This document shows, piece by piece, positions 8,852 through 17,801 of a stretch of 64,000 nt of DNA. Source of the DNA: an uncultured Spirochaetota bacterium. Lineage in GTDB: Bacteria > Spirochaetota > Spirochaetia > JAFGXN01. How positions within the stretch are numbered: the first letter of the stretch is position 1; the number at the start of each line of letters is the position of its first letter. The notes under the pieces are model-generated. The model searched no databases, was not told where the DNA came from, and saw only the letters and a list, made by a program, of their open reading frames with translations. The DNA is taken from positions 270,363 through 334,362 of the forward strand of contig CALXOJ010000001.1 in the NCBI GenBank assembly GCA_944390005.1, written 5' to 3'. The position numbers were made by a program, and so were the translations under genes.

Positions 8852-10024
8852 ATGAAGATTGAGGCGGAAACGGAGCTGATGAAAATTGAGCCGGTTACCT
8901 ATGCGGAAATTGATTTACAGGCGCTTGCCGGCAATTACCGTCGGTTGAAAGCGTTGATGGCGCCGACGGTGCGGATGGCTGCGGTCATCAAAGCGGACGC
9001 ATACGGTCACGGAGCCGTCAGGACGGCCCGGACGGCGTTAAACGAAGGCGCTTCTTTTTTGGTTGTTGCCCGGCCGGAAGAAGCGTTTGAACTGCGGGCG
9101 GCGGGCATCGGCGCGCCGATTTTGCTTTTAGGAGCGCTGCCGCCGGAAAACGCGCGGGAAGCCGCCGCCGCCGGAATCACGTTGTCGGTCAACGGATTTG
9201 ACGATGCGCGGGAATTGAGCAGCCGTCTCGGCGGCGCTTCGGTTAAGGTTCACCTCAAAGTCGATACAGGCATGGGGCGGCTTGGGTTTTCTTTTAACGA
9301 ATTCAGTGCTGATATTTCCGATGCGCTGCGGACAGTTCGTTCGGTTGCCTCGTTGCCGGGAGTGGAACTCGAAGGACTCTACACTCACTTTGCTTCTGCT
9401 GATGCCGCCGAAGAAGAGACCGCTTTTTGCCTTACCCAATTTGACAGTTTTTCGCGGCTGATTCGGATTTTAGAAAAAGAGAATCTGCGCCCGCCGATTT
9501 GTCACTGCGCCAACAGTGCGGCGACGCTGCGATTTCCTCAAATGCACCTCGATATGTGCCGCGTTGGCATTGTACAATACGGTTTGCGTCCGTCGGAATT
9601 TGTCGATGTCGCCGCACTCGGTTTCCGTCCTGTCATGACACTGCGTTCGCGAATCATTTATCTCAAAGAGGTTCCGGCCGGATTTCCCGTCAGTTACGGT
9701 TCGATATGGAAAAGTCATCATCCGTCGCGAATTGCAACAGTGGCCGTCGGTTACGGCGATGGTTATCACCGCTGTCTCTCCAACCGCGGAGAGATGCTGC
9801 TGCGCGGCAAACGGGTGCCGGTTGTCGGACGGGTGTGCATGGATTTGACAATGATTGATGTTAGCGCTGTTCCCGAAGCGTCTGTCGGCGACGAAGTGAC
9901 CGTTTGGGGGACAGAGGGAAACAAAACGCTGTCGGCCGACGAAGTTGCGGCGGCGGCGGGTACCATCGGATACGAAATGACAACCGGATTAAATGTCCGC
10001 GTGCCGAGAATTTTTAAGGAGTAA
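8852..10024 (+). CDS. alr: Alanine racemase
   Basis: PLP enzyme that makes D-alanine for peptidoglycan, 390 aa. The PLP lysine lies in MAAVIKADAYGHGAV and the second catalytic residue, Tyr, in FPVSYGSIW. GRVCMDLTMIDV is the family C-terminal signature. Two in-frame ATGs are possible, 8852 and 8879; the second begins closer to the family N-terminus (TYAEIDLQALAGNYRRL) and has GGAG only three bases away, so the start is uncertain. The stop is two bases from the TTG of the phosphatase gene, so alr leads the operon that runs into the Bat genes. Confidence 0.95.
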   Translation: MKIEAETELMKIEPVTYAEIDLQALAGNYRRLKALMAPTVRMAAVIKADAYGHGAVRTARTALNEGASFLVVARPEEAFELRAAGIGAPILLLGALPPENAREAAAAGITLSVNGFDDARELSSRLGGASVKVHLKVDTGMGRLGFSFNEFSADISDALRTVRSVASLPGVELEGLYTHFASADAAEEETAFCLTQFDSFSRLIRILEKENLRPPICHCANSAATLRFPQMHLDMCRVGIVQYGLRPSEFVDVAALGFRPVMTLRSRIIYLKEVPAGFPVSYGSIWKSHHPSRIATVAVGYGDGYHRCLSNRGEMLLRGKRVPVVGRVCMDLTMIDVSAVPEASVGDEVTVWGTEGNKTLSADEVAAAAGTIGYEMTTGLNVRVPRIFKE

Positions 10025-10026
10025 GC

Positions 10027-10503
10027 TTGAAACGCGTTTTATTTGTTTGTCTCGGAAATATTTGCCGTTCGCCGTTGGCGCAGGCGCTTTTCGAAAAGGA
10101 AATCGAAGAGCGGGGATTGAGCGCGGCGGTTACGGCCGACAGCTGCGGTTGTTCGGGGTGGCACAGCGGCGATTTGCCGGATCCTCGGATGAGAACGGAA
10201 GCGGCGCGCCACGGAATCGATTTGACCCACCGTGCGCGGAAAATCACAAACCGCGACGGCAGTGAATTCGATTATATCTTTGCAATGGATGAAGAGATTT
10301 ATGACCGCCTTTCCGATGAATTGGGTGAAAAATACTGGAACAAAATCCGACTGTTTCGGGAGTGGGATCAACCCGATGCCGACGGCAGCCGGGACGTACC
10401 GGATCCGTATTACGGCGGCAGAGAGGGGTTTGCAGCGGTTTATGACATTTGCGAACGAAACTGCCGCCTGATTGCCGACCGGCTTTTTCCGTGTAACGAT
10501 TGA
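10027..10503 (+). CDS. Low-molecular-weight protein-tyrosine phosphatase
   Basis: 158-aa cytoplasmic LMW-PTP. The P-loop CLGNICRS at residues 8-15 carries the nucleophilic Cys, and the acid/base Asp is in VPDPYYGG near residue 128. The family dephosphorylates tyrosines, and in some bacteria acts on arginine phosphate; CLGN-I-CRS does not decide between these. The start is a TTG at 10027 with AAGGAG overlapping the end of alr. It is part of the alr-to-batE transcription unit. Confidence 0.92.
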   Translation: MKRVLFVCLGNICRSPLAQALFEKEIEERGLSAAVTADSCGCSGWHSGDLPDPRMRTEAARHGIDLTHRARKITNRDGSEFDYIFAMDEEIYDRLSDELGEKYWNKIRLFREWDQPDADGSRDVPDPYYGGREGFAAVYDICERNCRLIADRLFPCND

Positions 10504-10538
10504 TCCGGAAAGGTGTTTTAAGAGAAAGAGGAGCAGTT

Positions 10539-11522
10539 GTGTCTGACGAAAAAAAATTCGAAAAAGAGTGTGCGGTTTTAAACGAAATTAAATCCGAGAC
10601 CGCAAAGGTTATTGTCGGTCAAGAGATGATGATCGACCGTCTGTTGACGGCATTGATTTGCGGCGGTCACGTTTTGCTTGAAGGTGTTCCCGGATTGGCA
10701 AAAACGCTGACAGTCTCCGTTCTGTCTCAGGTCATCGATGCCGACTTCAAACGGATTCAGTTTACGCCGGATTTGCTTCCCTCAGATTTGTTGGGAACGT
10801 TGATTTACAATCCGCAAAAAGGTGCATTTACGACAAAGAAAGGTCCGGTTTTTGCCAACATCGTTTTGGCGGACGAAATCAACCGCGCTCCGGCGAAGGT
10901 TCAATCGGCTCTGTTGGAATGCATGCAGGAGCGGCAGGTAACGCTCGGCGATGAAACTTTCGCATTGCCGAAACCGTTTTTTGTTCTGGCGACGCAGAAC
11001 CCCATCGATCAGGAAGGAACCTATGCACTTCCGGAAGCGCAGGTTGATCGTTTTTTTATGAAACTGAACATTACCTATCCGAATCGGGACGAGGAGCTTC
11101 GGATTTTGGAGTCGATGAGTCTCAGCGAGATGCCGGCTGTGCGTCGAGGCGCGGTTTCGGCGCAGACGTTGCTCTCGTTTCAAACTCTGCTCGATGAAGT
11201 TTATCTCGACGACAAACTGAAAGGATACATCGTCGATTTGATTCGGGCAACGCGGGATCCTGCTTCTGTCGGATTGGGGCGGCTGAAACCGCTGATCGCC
11301 TTCGGCGCTTCCCCTCGCGCCGTCATCGCTCTGGCGAAAGCCTCTAAAGCCACTGCCGTCTTAAACGGAAGAAATTGGGTCAAACCGGAGGACATCGCCG
11401 CCGTCGCGCCGGACATTTTACGGCATCGAGTGATTCTCGGTTACGAAGCAATGGCCGAAGGAAAGACTTCGGATGCAGTCATTGACGAACTTCAAAAGGC
11501 GTGTCCCATTCCCGCATGTTAA
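10539..11522 (+). CDS. MoxR-family AAA+ ATPase
   Basis: 327-aa AAA+ ATPase. Walker A-like GVPGLAKT, Walker B VLADEINRAP and sensor I ATQNPIDQEGTY are all present. MoxR proteins act as chaperone-like ATPases for VWA-domain partners, and here the partners DUF58, BatA and BatB follow directly. The open frame extends 39 bases upstream into the phosphatase gene; I chose GTG at 10539 because AGAGGAG lies 5 bases before it. It overlaps the DUF58 gene by 22 bases, or by 7 if the ATG at 11516 is used. Confidence 0.93.
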   Translation: MSDEKKFEKECAVLNEIKSETAKVIVGQEMMIDRLLTALICGGHVLLEGVPGLAKTLTVSVLSQVIDADFKRIQFTPDLLPSDLLGTLIYNPQKGAFTTKKGPVFANIVLADEINRAPAKVQSALLECMQERQVTLGDETFALPKPFFVLATQNPIDQEGTYALPEAQVDRFFMKLNITYPNRDEELRILESMSLSEMPAVRRGAVSAQTLLSFQTLLDEVYLDDKLKGYIVDLIRATRDPASVGLGRLKPLIAFGASPRAVIALAKASKATAVLNGRNWVKPEDIAAVAPDILRHRVILGYEAMAEGKTSDAVIDELQKACPIPAC

Positions 11523-12403
11523 ACGCCGATTTAAGAAAAAAAATTGAATATATTAAAATCATGACTCGCAAAAAGACCTCCGGCTCTTTTTCCGGAGGTT
11601 ATTTGAGCGCTTTTCGCGGCCGCGGTATCGAATTCGAAGAGGTGCGTGAGTATGCTCCCGGAGACGATTATCGCGCTATCGATTGGAATGTGACAGCTAA
11701 AACCGGCAAACCGCACATCAAACGCTTTGCCGAAGAGCGGGAATTGACGCTTTTTTTTGCGGTCGACGTCTCCGGCTCGGCGGATTTCGGTACGGGCGGA
11801 AAGACCAAGAAAGAGGTGGCTGCCGAAATGGTTTGTGCTTTAGCCTTTGCCGCCGGACTGAACCGTGACCGCACCGGTCTCTTGCTGTTCAGCGACCGCA
11901 GCGAGCTTCGTGTCGCTCCGTCGAAAGGCGAATGGCACTATCTTCGGTTGACAAGGGATCTGTTGGCGTTTGAGTGCCGGGCAAAGAAAACTTCGATTTC
12001 AGCCGCCTTGACCGATTTGGGTGAAATCACATCCAAGCGGGCGGTCGTTTTTCTCTTCTCCGATTTTATCGATTCGGGATGGGAACGGGCTCTCAAACAG
12101 ACGGCTGTCAAGCATGATTTGATTCCCGTCGTATTGAGGGATCCGGCGGAAATACGCTTGCCTTCCTGCGGTTTGATGGAATTTGCCGACGGTGAGAGCG
12201 GGAAAACTGTACTCATTGATACAGCATCGCCTTCCGTGCGCCGTCGTTACGAAGAAGCTGCCGTTCGCCGAGATCGGGAGCTGATGAAAAAATTGCGGAA
12301 GTGCGGTGCCGATCCTTTGCTGATTGAAACCGACCGCGATTGGATTGAGCCGCTGCGGCGGCTGTTTTTCGACAGAGAGCACCGCTTTCAGGAGGGGATA
12401 TGA
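11501..12403 (+). CDS. DUF58 / VWA-like protein of the MoxR-Bat operon
   Basis: 300 aa. The N-terminal signature is RGIEFEEVREYAPGDDYRAIDWNVTAKTGKPHIK, split here over the DUF58 core. A VWA-like domain follows with the MIDAS-type motif FAVDVSGSADF. In Bat operons this protein lies between MoxR and the membrane BatA/B pair. The start is GTG 11501 or ATG 11516; the ATG gives the cleaner N-terminus but GTG has the better ribosome site. The next gene overlaps it by ATGA. Confidence 0.9.
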   Translation: MSHSRMLNADLRKKIEYIKIMTRKKTSGSFSGGYLSAFRGRGIEFEEVREYAPGDDYRAIDWNVTAKTGKPHIKRFAEERELTLFFAVDVSGSADFGTGGKTKKEVAAEMVCALAFAAGLNRDRTGLLLFSDRSELRVAPSKGEWHYLRLTRDLLAFECRAKKTSISAALTDLGEITSKRAVVFLFSDFIDSGWERALKQTAVKHDLIPVVLRDPAEIRLPSCGLMEFADGESGKTVLIDTASPSVRRRYEEAAVRRDRELMKKLRKCGADPLLIETDRDWIEPLRRLFFDREHRFQEGI

Positions 12404-13278
12404 AAATTCCGATGCGTTTGACAGCTGTTTTGCTGTTTGTTTTTCTTTCTTGTGCGCGCAGCGAACCGTTGCCGGAAATGTCCAAAACGTATCAGATTCC
12501 GACAGGAACCATTACCGTTTCGGTTGACAGTGTTGCCGTCAATCCGGCCGAGCGGCTGACGGTAAGCGTTGAAACGCACCGTGAAGACGGAAAACTTCCC
12601 GTGCTGGCATGGAGCGAAGAACCGCCGCTGACCATTCTTGACACTTTTGAAACGCCGGGGAAAACCGTTTACCGCTTCGACTCAGCCGTTCCCGGCGAAT
12701 ATGTTCTGCCGCGGCTGAAAGTTGCTTTTCCGGAAGAGCGTGAATTTTTCATTGATGAAATTCCGATTACCGTTTTCAGCGAGACTGAAAGCGGCACGCT
12801 CCCAACCGAAATTCTGCCGATTCAGAATGACGGAACCGATTTGTTCTTGATTCTGATGATTGTCTGCGCAGTCGTTTTTGTTCTTTTGTTTGCGATCCTG
12901 ATTGCACTTCTGGTGCGTTATCGGATCCTCAAAAAACGTTTAAAGGAGGCAATTGACCTTCAGCCGCTGAACATTTTGACGGCACTAAACGAGGCGGTTG
13001 CCAACCGTTTCGATACGCTGAAAATCGATCAAGCTGCCGTTTTGATCTTGCGGGCGGTGATGCTTTCTATGAAGGATGAGGCGCAAATCGATGAGATGAT
13101 GAGGCGGTTCCCCGTTGAAACGATACAAAAACTGCGTGAAAGAACGGAGAAATATCAAAAAATCGCTTTCGCAAAAGCTTCTGTCGGAAAACTCGAGTTG
13201 ACAGAAGATTTAAATTTCTTTATTTCGTTTCAAAAAGAGTGGAATCGTTTAAAAAATGAAGAGGCCGCAAAGAAATGA
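12400..13278 (+). CDS. Membrane-anchored Bat operon protein of unknown function
   Basis: 292 aa. The lipoprotein-type signal peptide ends in FLSC. A beta-rich exported domain spans about residues 25-135. One strong transmembrane helix follows (about 144-170, DLFLILMIVCAVVFVLLFAI). A cytoplasmic alpha-helical domain includes QAAVLILRAVMLSMKDE. Position and topology match the extra gene found between DUF58 and batA in other Bat loci, but its role is unknown. GGAGGGG precedes the ATG, which overlaps the DUF58 stop. The batA start overlaps its stop. Confidence 0.8.
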   Translation: MKIPMRLTAVLLFVFLSCARSEPLPEMSKTYQIPTGTITVSVDSVAVNPAERLTVSVETHREDGKLPVLAWSEEPPLTILDTFETPGKTVYRFDSAVPGEYVLPRLKVAFPEEREFFIDEIPITVFSETESGTLPTEILPIQNDGTDLFLILMIVCAVVFVLLFAILIALLVRYRILKKRLKEAIDLQPLNILTALNEAVANRFDTLKIDQAAVLILRAVMLSMKDEAQIDEMMRRFPVETIQKLRERTEKYQKIAFAKASVGKLELTEDLNFFISFQKEWNRLKNEEAAKK

Positions 13279-14303
13279 GTTTCGCCTCTCCTTATGCGTT
13301 TCTCCTGCTGATTCCGCTTTGTCTCTATCTTGTTTTTGTGCTTTTTCGGAAGAAGCGCCGTCCGAAAACGGTTTTTTCATCGATTTCGTTTTTCGGAGAA
13401 ACGCCGCCGGCATCGTTTCGGACAAAAACAGCTTTTATTCCAAAACTGCTTTTTGTGATGGCTCTGCTGTTCGGCATTATTGCGGCTGCCGGACCTCAAA
13501 AAGTTACCGAGTCGGTGGAACGGCCGAAGGAGGGCATTGCCGTTGAGTTGGTTTTTGACCGCTCTTCGAGCATGGAAACGGTTCTGTTGGAGAGTTTGCC
13601 TCCGCAAAAGCGGCTTGCGTCAGCCAAAGACGCGGTAAAGGCCTTTGTTTTCGGTGATGAAAAAGAAGGTTTGCAGGGGCGGCCGAACGACTTGATCGGA
13701 TTGATTGTCTTTGCCCGTTATGCAGACACAGTTTATCCGCTGTCGGTTTCGCATGAAGCGCTGGGGCCGATTATTGATTCGATTGAAACGCCGCTCGGCA
13801 GCGAAACGGAGGACGGAACCAACATCGGAGATGCGTTGGCGTTGGCTGCGGCGCGGTTGAAAGCTTTTGACGAAGATGCGGATTTTAAAATCGACAGTCG
13901 AGTAGTGATTCTTTTGACAGATGGTGAAAATAACGTCGGCGAAAAGACGCCGTTTGAGGCGGCCGAACTGGCGAAAGAGTGGGGTATTCGCGTTTACTGC
14001 ATCTTTTTCGGCGGACGCGGTTACATTGATTATTACGGGCAAAAGTTTCCCGTTTTCAGTCATCCGACGGGATTTTCCGATTTGACGGCTATTTCCGAGA
14101 TGACCGGCGGACAGGCGTTTCGCGCCGACAGTGCATTGGAATTGCTTGAGGTTTACAAAGAAATCGACCGATTGGAAAAGACGGCTTTTGAAGTTTCTTC
14201 TCTTACTCAGACGGAGGAACGCTATCGGCCGTTTTTAACGGCGGCGGTGGTGCTTTTTTTTGTTTCGATGTTTTCGGCTTTGACGGTGTACGGAAGGAAT
14301 TGA
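13275..14303 (+). CDS. batA: BatA, VWA-domain membrane protein
   Basis: 342 aa. Two N-terminal helices (about 5-20 and 52-70) are followed by a periplasmic VWA domain with MIDAS motif VFDRSSSM, TLDG-type ILLTDGENN and the distal Asp region, and by a C-terminal helix (about 318-338). Bat proteins (named for Bacteroides aerotolerance) form MoxR-dependent complexes in the envelope; their exact role in spirochaetes is not firmly known. The start overlaps the previous stop (ATGA), and the batB ATG overlaps its TGA by one base. Confidence 0.9.
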   Translation: MSFASPYAFLLLIPLCLYLVFVLFRKKRRPKTVFSSISFFGETPPASFRTKTAFIPKLLFVMALLFGIIAAAGPQKVTESVERPKEGIAVELVFDRSSSMETVLLESLPPQKRLASAKDAVKAFVFGDEKEGLQGRPNDLIGLIVFARYADTVYPLSVSHEALGPIIDSIETPLGSETEDGTNIGDALALAAARLKAFDEDADFKIDSRVVILLTDGENNVGEKTPFEAAELAKEWGIRVYCIFFGGRGYIDYYGQKFPVFSHPTGFSDLTAISEMTGGQAFRADSALELLEVYKEIDRLEKTAFEVSSLTQTEERYRPFLTAAVVLFFVSMFSALTVYGRN

Positions 14304-15310
14304 TGCAAGAGTTTGTATTTCTTTATCCTGAAGCATTTTTTCTTTTATGGCTGCTGCCGTTTTTAGTTGCGGCAGCGGCTGTCGCGGTAAAAAAACGGCG
14401 CCGTATCGATAAAATTTATACGCGGCGTTATCCTCGCTCTCGAAGCGCCCGTTTTTTTTCGTCGGCAGCTGCGTTTTGTGCAGCTGCGGCTTTGCCTCTT
14501 TGTGTAACGGCGGCGGCCGGTCCGGCGTGGGAGAAGGAGCTGCGAACGGTACAGGCGGAGGGGCGGGATGTCGTTTTCCTTGTCGACGTCTCTCAAAGTA
14601 TGTTGGCACGGGATTTAAATCCCAACCGCTTGGTTCAGGCTCAGACAGCCATTAAAGATACCATTGATTTGCTTGAAGGCGACCGAGCGGCTTTGGTTGC
14701 GTTTGCCGGCAGCACCGTTGTCATGGCGCCTTTGACAACCGATTATGCGTTTTTGCGGCGGGCAGCGGATGAACTTTCGGTCAATACGGTCGATCGCGGC
14801 GGAACGATGACAGGCGATGCGCTGCGCAAAACCATGCAGTTCATCTTTCCCGATTCGGAAGCCTCTGATGGTTACCGAGACATCATTTTGATTACCGACG
14901 GAGAAGATCAAGGCAGTTTTCCGATTCAAGCAGCTGAAGCGGTCGGGAAAAAAGGCATTCGGTTGATTTGTATCGGACTCGGCAACGAGACTACCGGCAC
15001 TCGCATTCCCGTTACCGATCCTTCGGGAACGGAGCGATTTCTGATGTATAAAGGAAAAGAAGTTTGGAGCCGTCTCGATTCGACAACTTTGAGAAAAATG
15101 GCGGCGGCAACTCCCGGCGGAAAATATTTGAATATCTCACGAGGCAGTTTTGATCTGGCATCGATTTATACCGAATTGGTGAAAGGCGCCGATCAACGTC
15201 GTTATGATTCGGGAGATTTTGAAGATTACAAAAACGAATATCGAATTTTTCTATTGCCGGCTTTGATTTTAATGACAGCAGCGCTTTTTTTGCGGAGGGC
15301 GGCGGCATGA
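14303..15310 (+). CDS. batB: BatB, VWA-domain membrane protein
   Basis: 335 aa. It has the same architecture as BatA: helices at about 7-25 and 52-72, a VWA domain with MIDAS motif VFLVDVSQSM and IILITDGEDQ, and a C-terminal helix (about 312-330). It is probably a diverged tandem copy of BatA. The open frame can be read from a TTG at 14300, but ATG 14303, overlapping the batA TGA, has AAGGA at proper spacing. Confidence 0.9.
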   Translation: MQEFVFLYPEAFFLLWLLPFLVAAAAVAVKKRRRIDKIYTRRYPRSRSARFFSSAAAFCAAAALPLCVTAAAGPAWEKELRTVQAEGRDVVFLVDVSQSMLARDLNPNRLVQAQTAIKDTIDLLEGDRAALVAFAGSTVVMAPLTTDYAFLRRAADELSVNTVDRGGTMTGDALRKTMQFIFPDSEASDGYRDIILITDGEDQGSFPIQAAEAVGKKGIRLICIGLGNETTGTRIPVTDPSGTERFLMYKGKEVWSRLDSTTLRKMAAATPGGKYLNISRGSFDLASIYTELVKGADQRRYDSGDFEDYKNEYRIFLLPALILMTAALFLRRAAA

Positions 15311-16110
15311 AGCGGATTTTGTTTGCGGCAGTGTTTCCGATATTTTTTTCCGCCTGTACGTTTCGTTCGGCGGCGTCGCTGTACAATGAGGGGAATGAGT
15401 TGTATCGGGAAGGTCGTTTTACGGAAGCCGCTGACCGTTACAAAGAAGCGATTGAAAAAGATCCATCGCCCGGGCTGGCAGCACGAATTTATTTTAATGC
15501 GGGCAATGCGTCGGTAAAGGAAGCGCTCGCTTCTTCCGGTGAATCGGCAGATCTTTCCTCTGCTGACAGCGAAAATCGCCTTCGTCAAGCTCTGGAACTT
15601 TATTGCCTGGCGCAGGCGTGTTGCAGCGAATCGTTTGCAGCAGCGGCTGTCAATGCGGAGTGGGTCAGAGTTCGTTTGTCCGGCAGCGAACAAAACTCCG
15701 AAGAACAAAACTCCGATAAAAATGAAGGAAGTTCATCCGATGAATCGGATTCTGCTGAAAACAAAGAAAACTCCTCCGGAGAATCGGAAGAAGAAAGCAG
15801 CGAAGATTCATCTGAAAAACAGGATTCGCAAGAGAACAAAAGTGAAAATTCCGACCGGACGAATTCCGGAAAAGAAGAGGACAGCGTTTCCGAAGAAGAA
15901 AATCCCGGCGAAGGTCAAGGCGCTGCTTCCGAAGAAGGAGAAAAAGACGCTTTCGGGCAGCCGAAATCCGAAGAAGACGCCCTTTCTCAGGAAGAGGCGG
16001 CACGGATGCGGGAAGCGGCAGAGTTGTTGGAACGGGAAGCGGCTATGCGCCGGCAACGCCCGCTATTTAATCGGGTGCCTTCCTATGATGATACGGAGAG
16101 GAATTGGTGA
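15307..16110 (+). CDS. batC: BatC, TPR protein with acidic low-complexity tail
   Basis: 267 aa. The signal peptide has FFSAC, so this is a probable lipoprotein. A TPR pair follows (SLYNEGNELYREGRFTEAADRYKEAIEKDP). A strikingly Ser/Glu/Asn-rich acidic stretch then spans about residues 120-220, and a short conserved-looking end (RQRPLFNRVPSYDDTERNW) closes the protein. Low-complexity acidic tails are usual in BatC. The start overlaps batB (ATGA) with GGAGG upstream. Confidence 0.87.
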   Translation: MKRILFAAVFPIFFSACTFRSAASLYNEGNELYREGRFTEAADRYKEAIEKDPSPGLAARIYFNAGNASVKEALASSGESADLSSADSENRLRQALELYCLAQACCSESFAAAAVNAEWVRVRLSGSEQNSEEQNSDKNEGSSSDESDSAENKENSSGESEEESSEDSSEKQDSQENKSENSDRTNSGKEEDSVSEEENPGEGQGAASEEGEKDAFGQPKSEEDALSQEEAARMREAAELLEREAAMRRQRPLFNRVPSYDDTERNW

Positions 16111-17801
16111 TGAAAAAAAGATTTCTGTTTTTATTGCTGTTGCCGTCGTTTTTAACCGCTCAAGCCGCATTTCCGCAGAACGTTTCGACTTCTCTCAGCC
16201 GTTCGGAGTCATATGTCGGCGAAACAGTCTATCTCTCGTTTTCTTTGCAAACGGAAGAAAAACCGGTTTTAAAACCGCTGCGCGCGGTTTTGGGCTTGAA
16301 AATTGAGTATCAAGGGGAGAATGTTTCGACTCAGGTGACGACAACAATCGTCAACGGCCGCCGTCAAACGCGGACAGTGTACCAATACCGCTTTACTTAC
16401 GCCGTAACGGGGGAGAAACCGGGCGTTTATATCATTCCGCAAACGACGGTTTCCGTCGGCGATCGGGAAATGAGCACATCTCCGGCTAAGCTGACAGTAA
16501 AGGAGATTGAGCGCAATGAAAAGTATCGGTTGATATTGAGAGTCGAAAACGGAGAGCGCGTTTATGTCGGCGAATCGGTTGATTTGACTGTCGAATTGGA
16601 AATTTCCTCCGAAATCGGAACTCCGGAAATTGAAATTCCGTTTCTAAACGGAACTGAGCTTTCACCTGTCAAAAATTACACGGAGACGGATGCCGGAAAT
16701 ATCAAAATTAACGACGGCTATTTTCCCGTTAAAAGGGAAGAGGCGATCCGTTCAAGAGCGGTTTTTTCTGCCCGTCTGCGTTTTACAGCGCAAACACCGG
16801 GAGTTTATTCATTCGATGAGGCAAGAGCTTCGTTTCGAGCGGTGACATCCGTCCGCGAATCGGTCGATATTTTCGGCCGTACGGTTGCTGACAAACAGTA
16901 TGAGTCGGTTGTCATTCCGGCGGAGAGCGGTCAGTTGGAAATTCTTGCGCTGCCGCAGCCTCAACCGGCGAATTTTTCCGGTATTGTCGGCGTTCCGCGT
17001 TTGAGCGCCGAAGCCGATTTGACTGAAGCGTTTGTCGGTGATCCGATTACTTATCGGCTGACGGTCGAAGGTGTAGAAAACGTTCCTTCGGATTTACCGC
17101 CGTTGAATCGGATCGATTCGTTTGAGTCGCGCTTTCGGATTCCCGAACACCATTCGCCGGCAATGAATGAGAACGGTAAAACGGTCTTTGTCTACACCAT
17201 CCGTCCGCTTTCGGCTGATGTCGATGAAATTCCCGCTTATCCGTGCGTTGTTTTTAATCCCGAATCGGAGAGTTACGAAACCGTAACGGCGTCAGCGCTG
17301 CCGTTAAAGGTGAATCCGTCGCCGGCTTTAGTCGAAGAACAAATTGAAGAGTTTTCGTTTGATTCCGCCGAACGGGAAAAAGTATCGATGGAAAAAATCG
17401 AAAACTTGCTGCCAGCCAATCCTTCTGCTTCGGCGTTATTAAAAAAGGAGAGTCGGTTTCCGTATCGTCCGTTGTTTTGGATTGTTTACGCGGTTTCGTT
17501 TGTTATTGCATTGATACCGATTGCGGTAGCTGTTATTTTGTGTCTTCGTAAACGCCGTTCGCCGACTCTTGCTTCCCGTAAGAGAGAGCTGCTGCAGCGG
17601 TTTGAATCTCTTCTTCGACGAAACGATGGAAAGAAGCTTGAATCGTTCCTCAATCTTTTGAATGAGTACGATGATGTTAAAGCGGTCTGTCCGGTGTGTT
17701 CGGTCATCGAAGATGAGGTTGAACGGGCGCTTTTTTCCGGAAGCGCCGGTGAATTCGACGCCGGAGAGGCGTTTGCGAGGTTGAAGGAGGGACTGCGATG
17801 A
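16110..17801 (+). CDS. batD: BatD, periplasmic beta-rich membrane protein
   Basis: 563 aa. It has a signal peptide (FLFLLLLPSFLTAQAAFPQ), repeated oxygen-tolerance/BatD-type beta domains (LSRSESYVGETVYLSFSL; VYVGESVDLTVELEI; TEAFVGDPITYRLTV), one transmembrane helix at about 455-480 and a small cytoplasmic helical end. ATG 16110 shares a base with the batC TGA and has GAGAGG upstream; the TTG/GTG codons just before it are rejected. The batE start overlaps the stop. Confidence 0.9.
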   Translation: MKKRFLFLLLLPSFLTAQAAFPQNVSTSLSRSESYVGETVYLSFSLQTEEKPVLKPLRAVLGLKIEYQGENVSTQVTTTIVNGRRQTRTVYQYRFTYAVTGEKPGVYIIPQTTVSVGDREMSTSPAKLTVKEIERNEKYRLILRVENGERVYVGESVDLTVELEISSEIGTPEIEIPFLNGTELSPVKNYTETDAGNIKINDGYFPVKREEAIRSRAVFSARLRFTAQTPGVYSFDEARASFRAVTSVRESVDIFGRTVADKQYESVVIPAESGQLEILALPQPQPANFSGIVGVPRLSAEADLTEAFVGDPITYRLTVEGVENVPSDLPPLNRIDSFESRFRIPEHHSPAMNENGKTVFVYTIRPLSADVDEIPAYPCVVFNPESESYETVTASALPLKVNPSPALVEEQIEEFSFDSAEREKVSMEKIENLLPANPSASALLKKESRFPYRPLFWIVYAVSFVIALIPIAVAVILCLRKRRSPTLASRKRELLQRFESLLRRNDGKKLESFLNLLNEYDDVKAVCPVCSVIEDEVERALFSGSAGEFDAGEAFARLKEGLR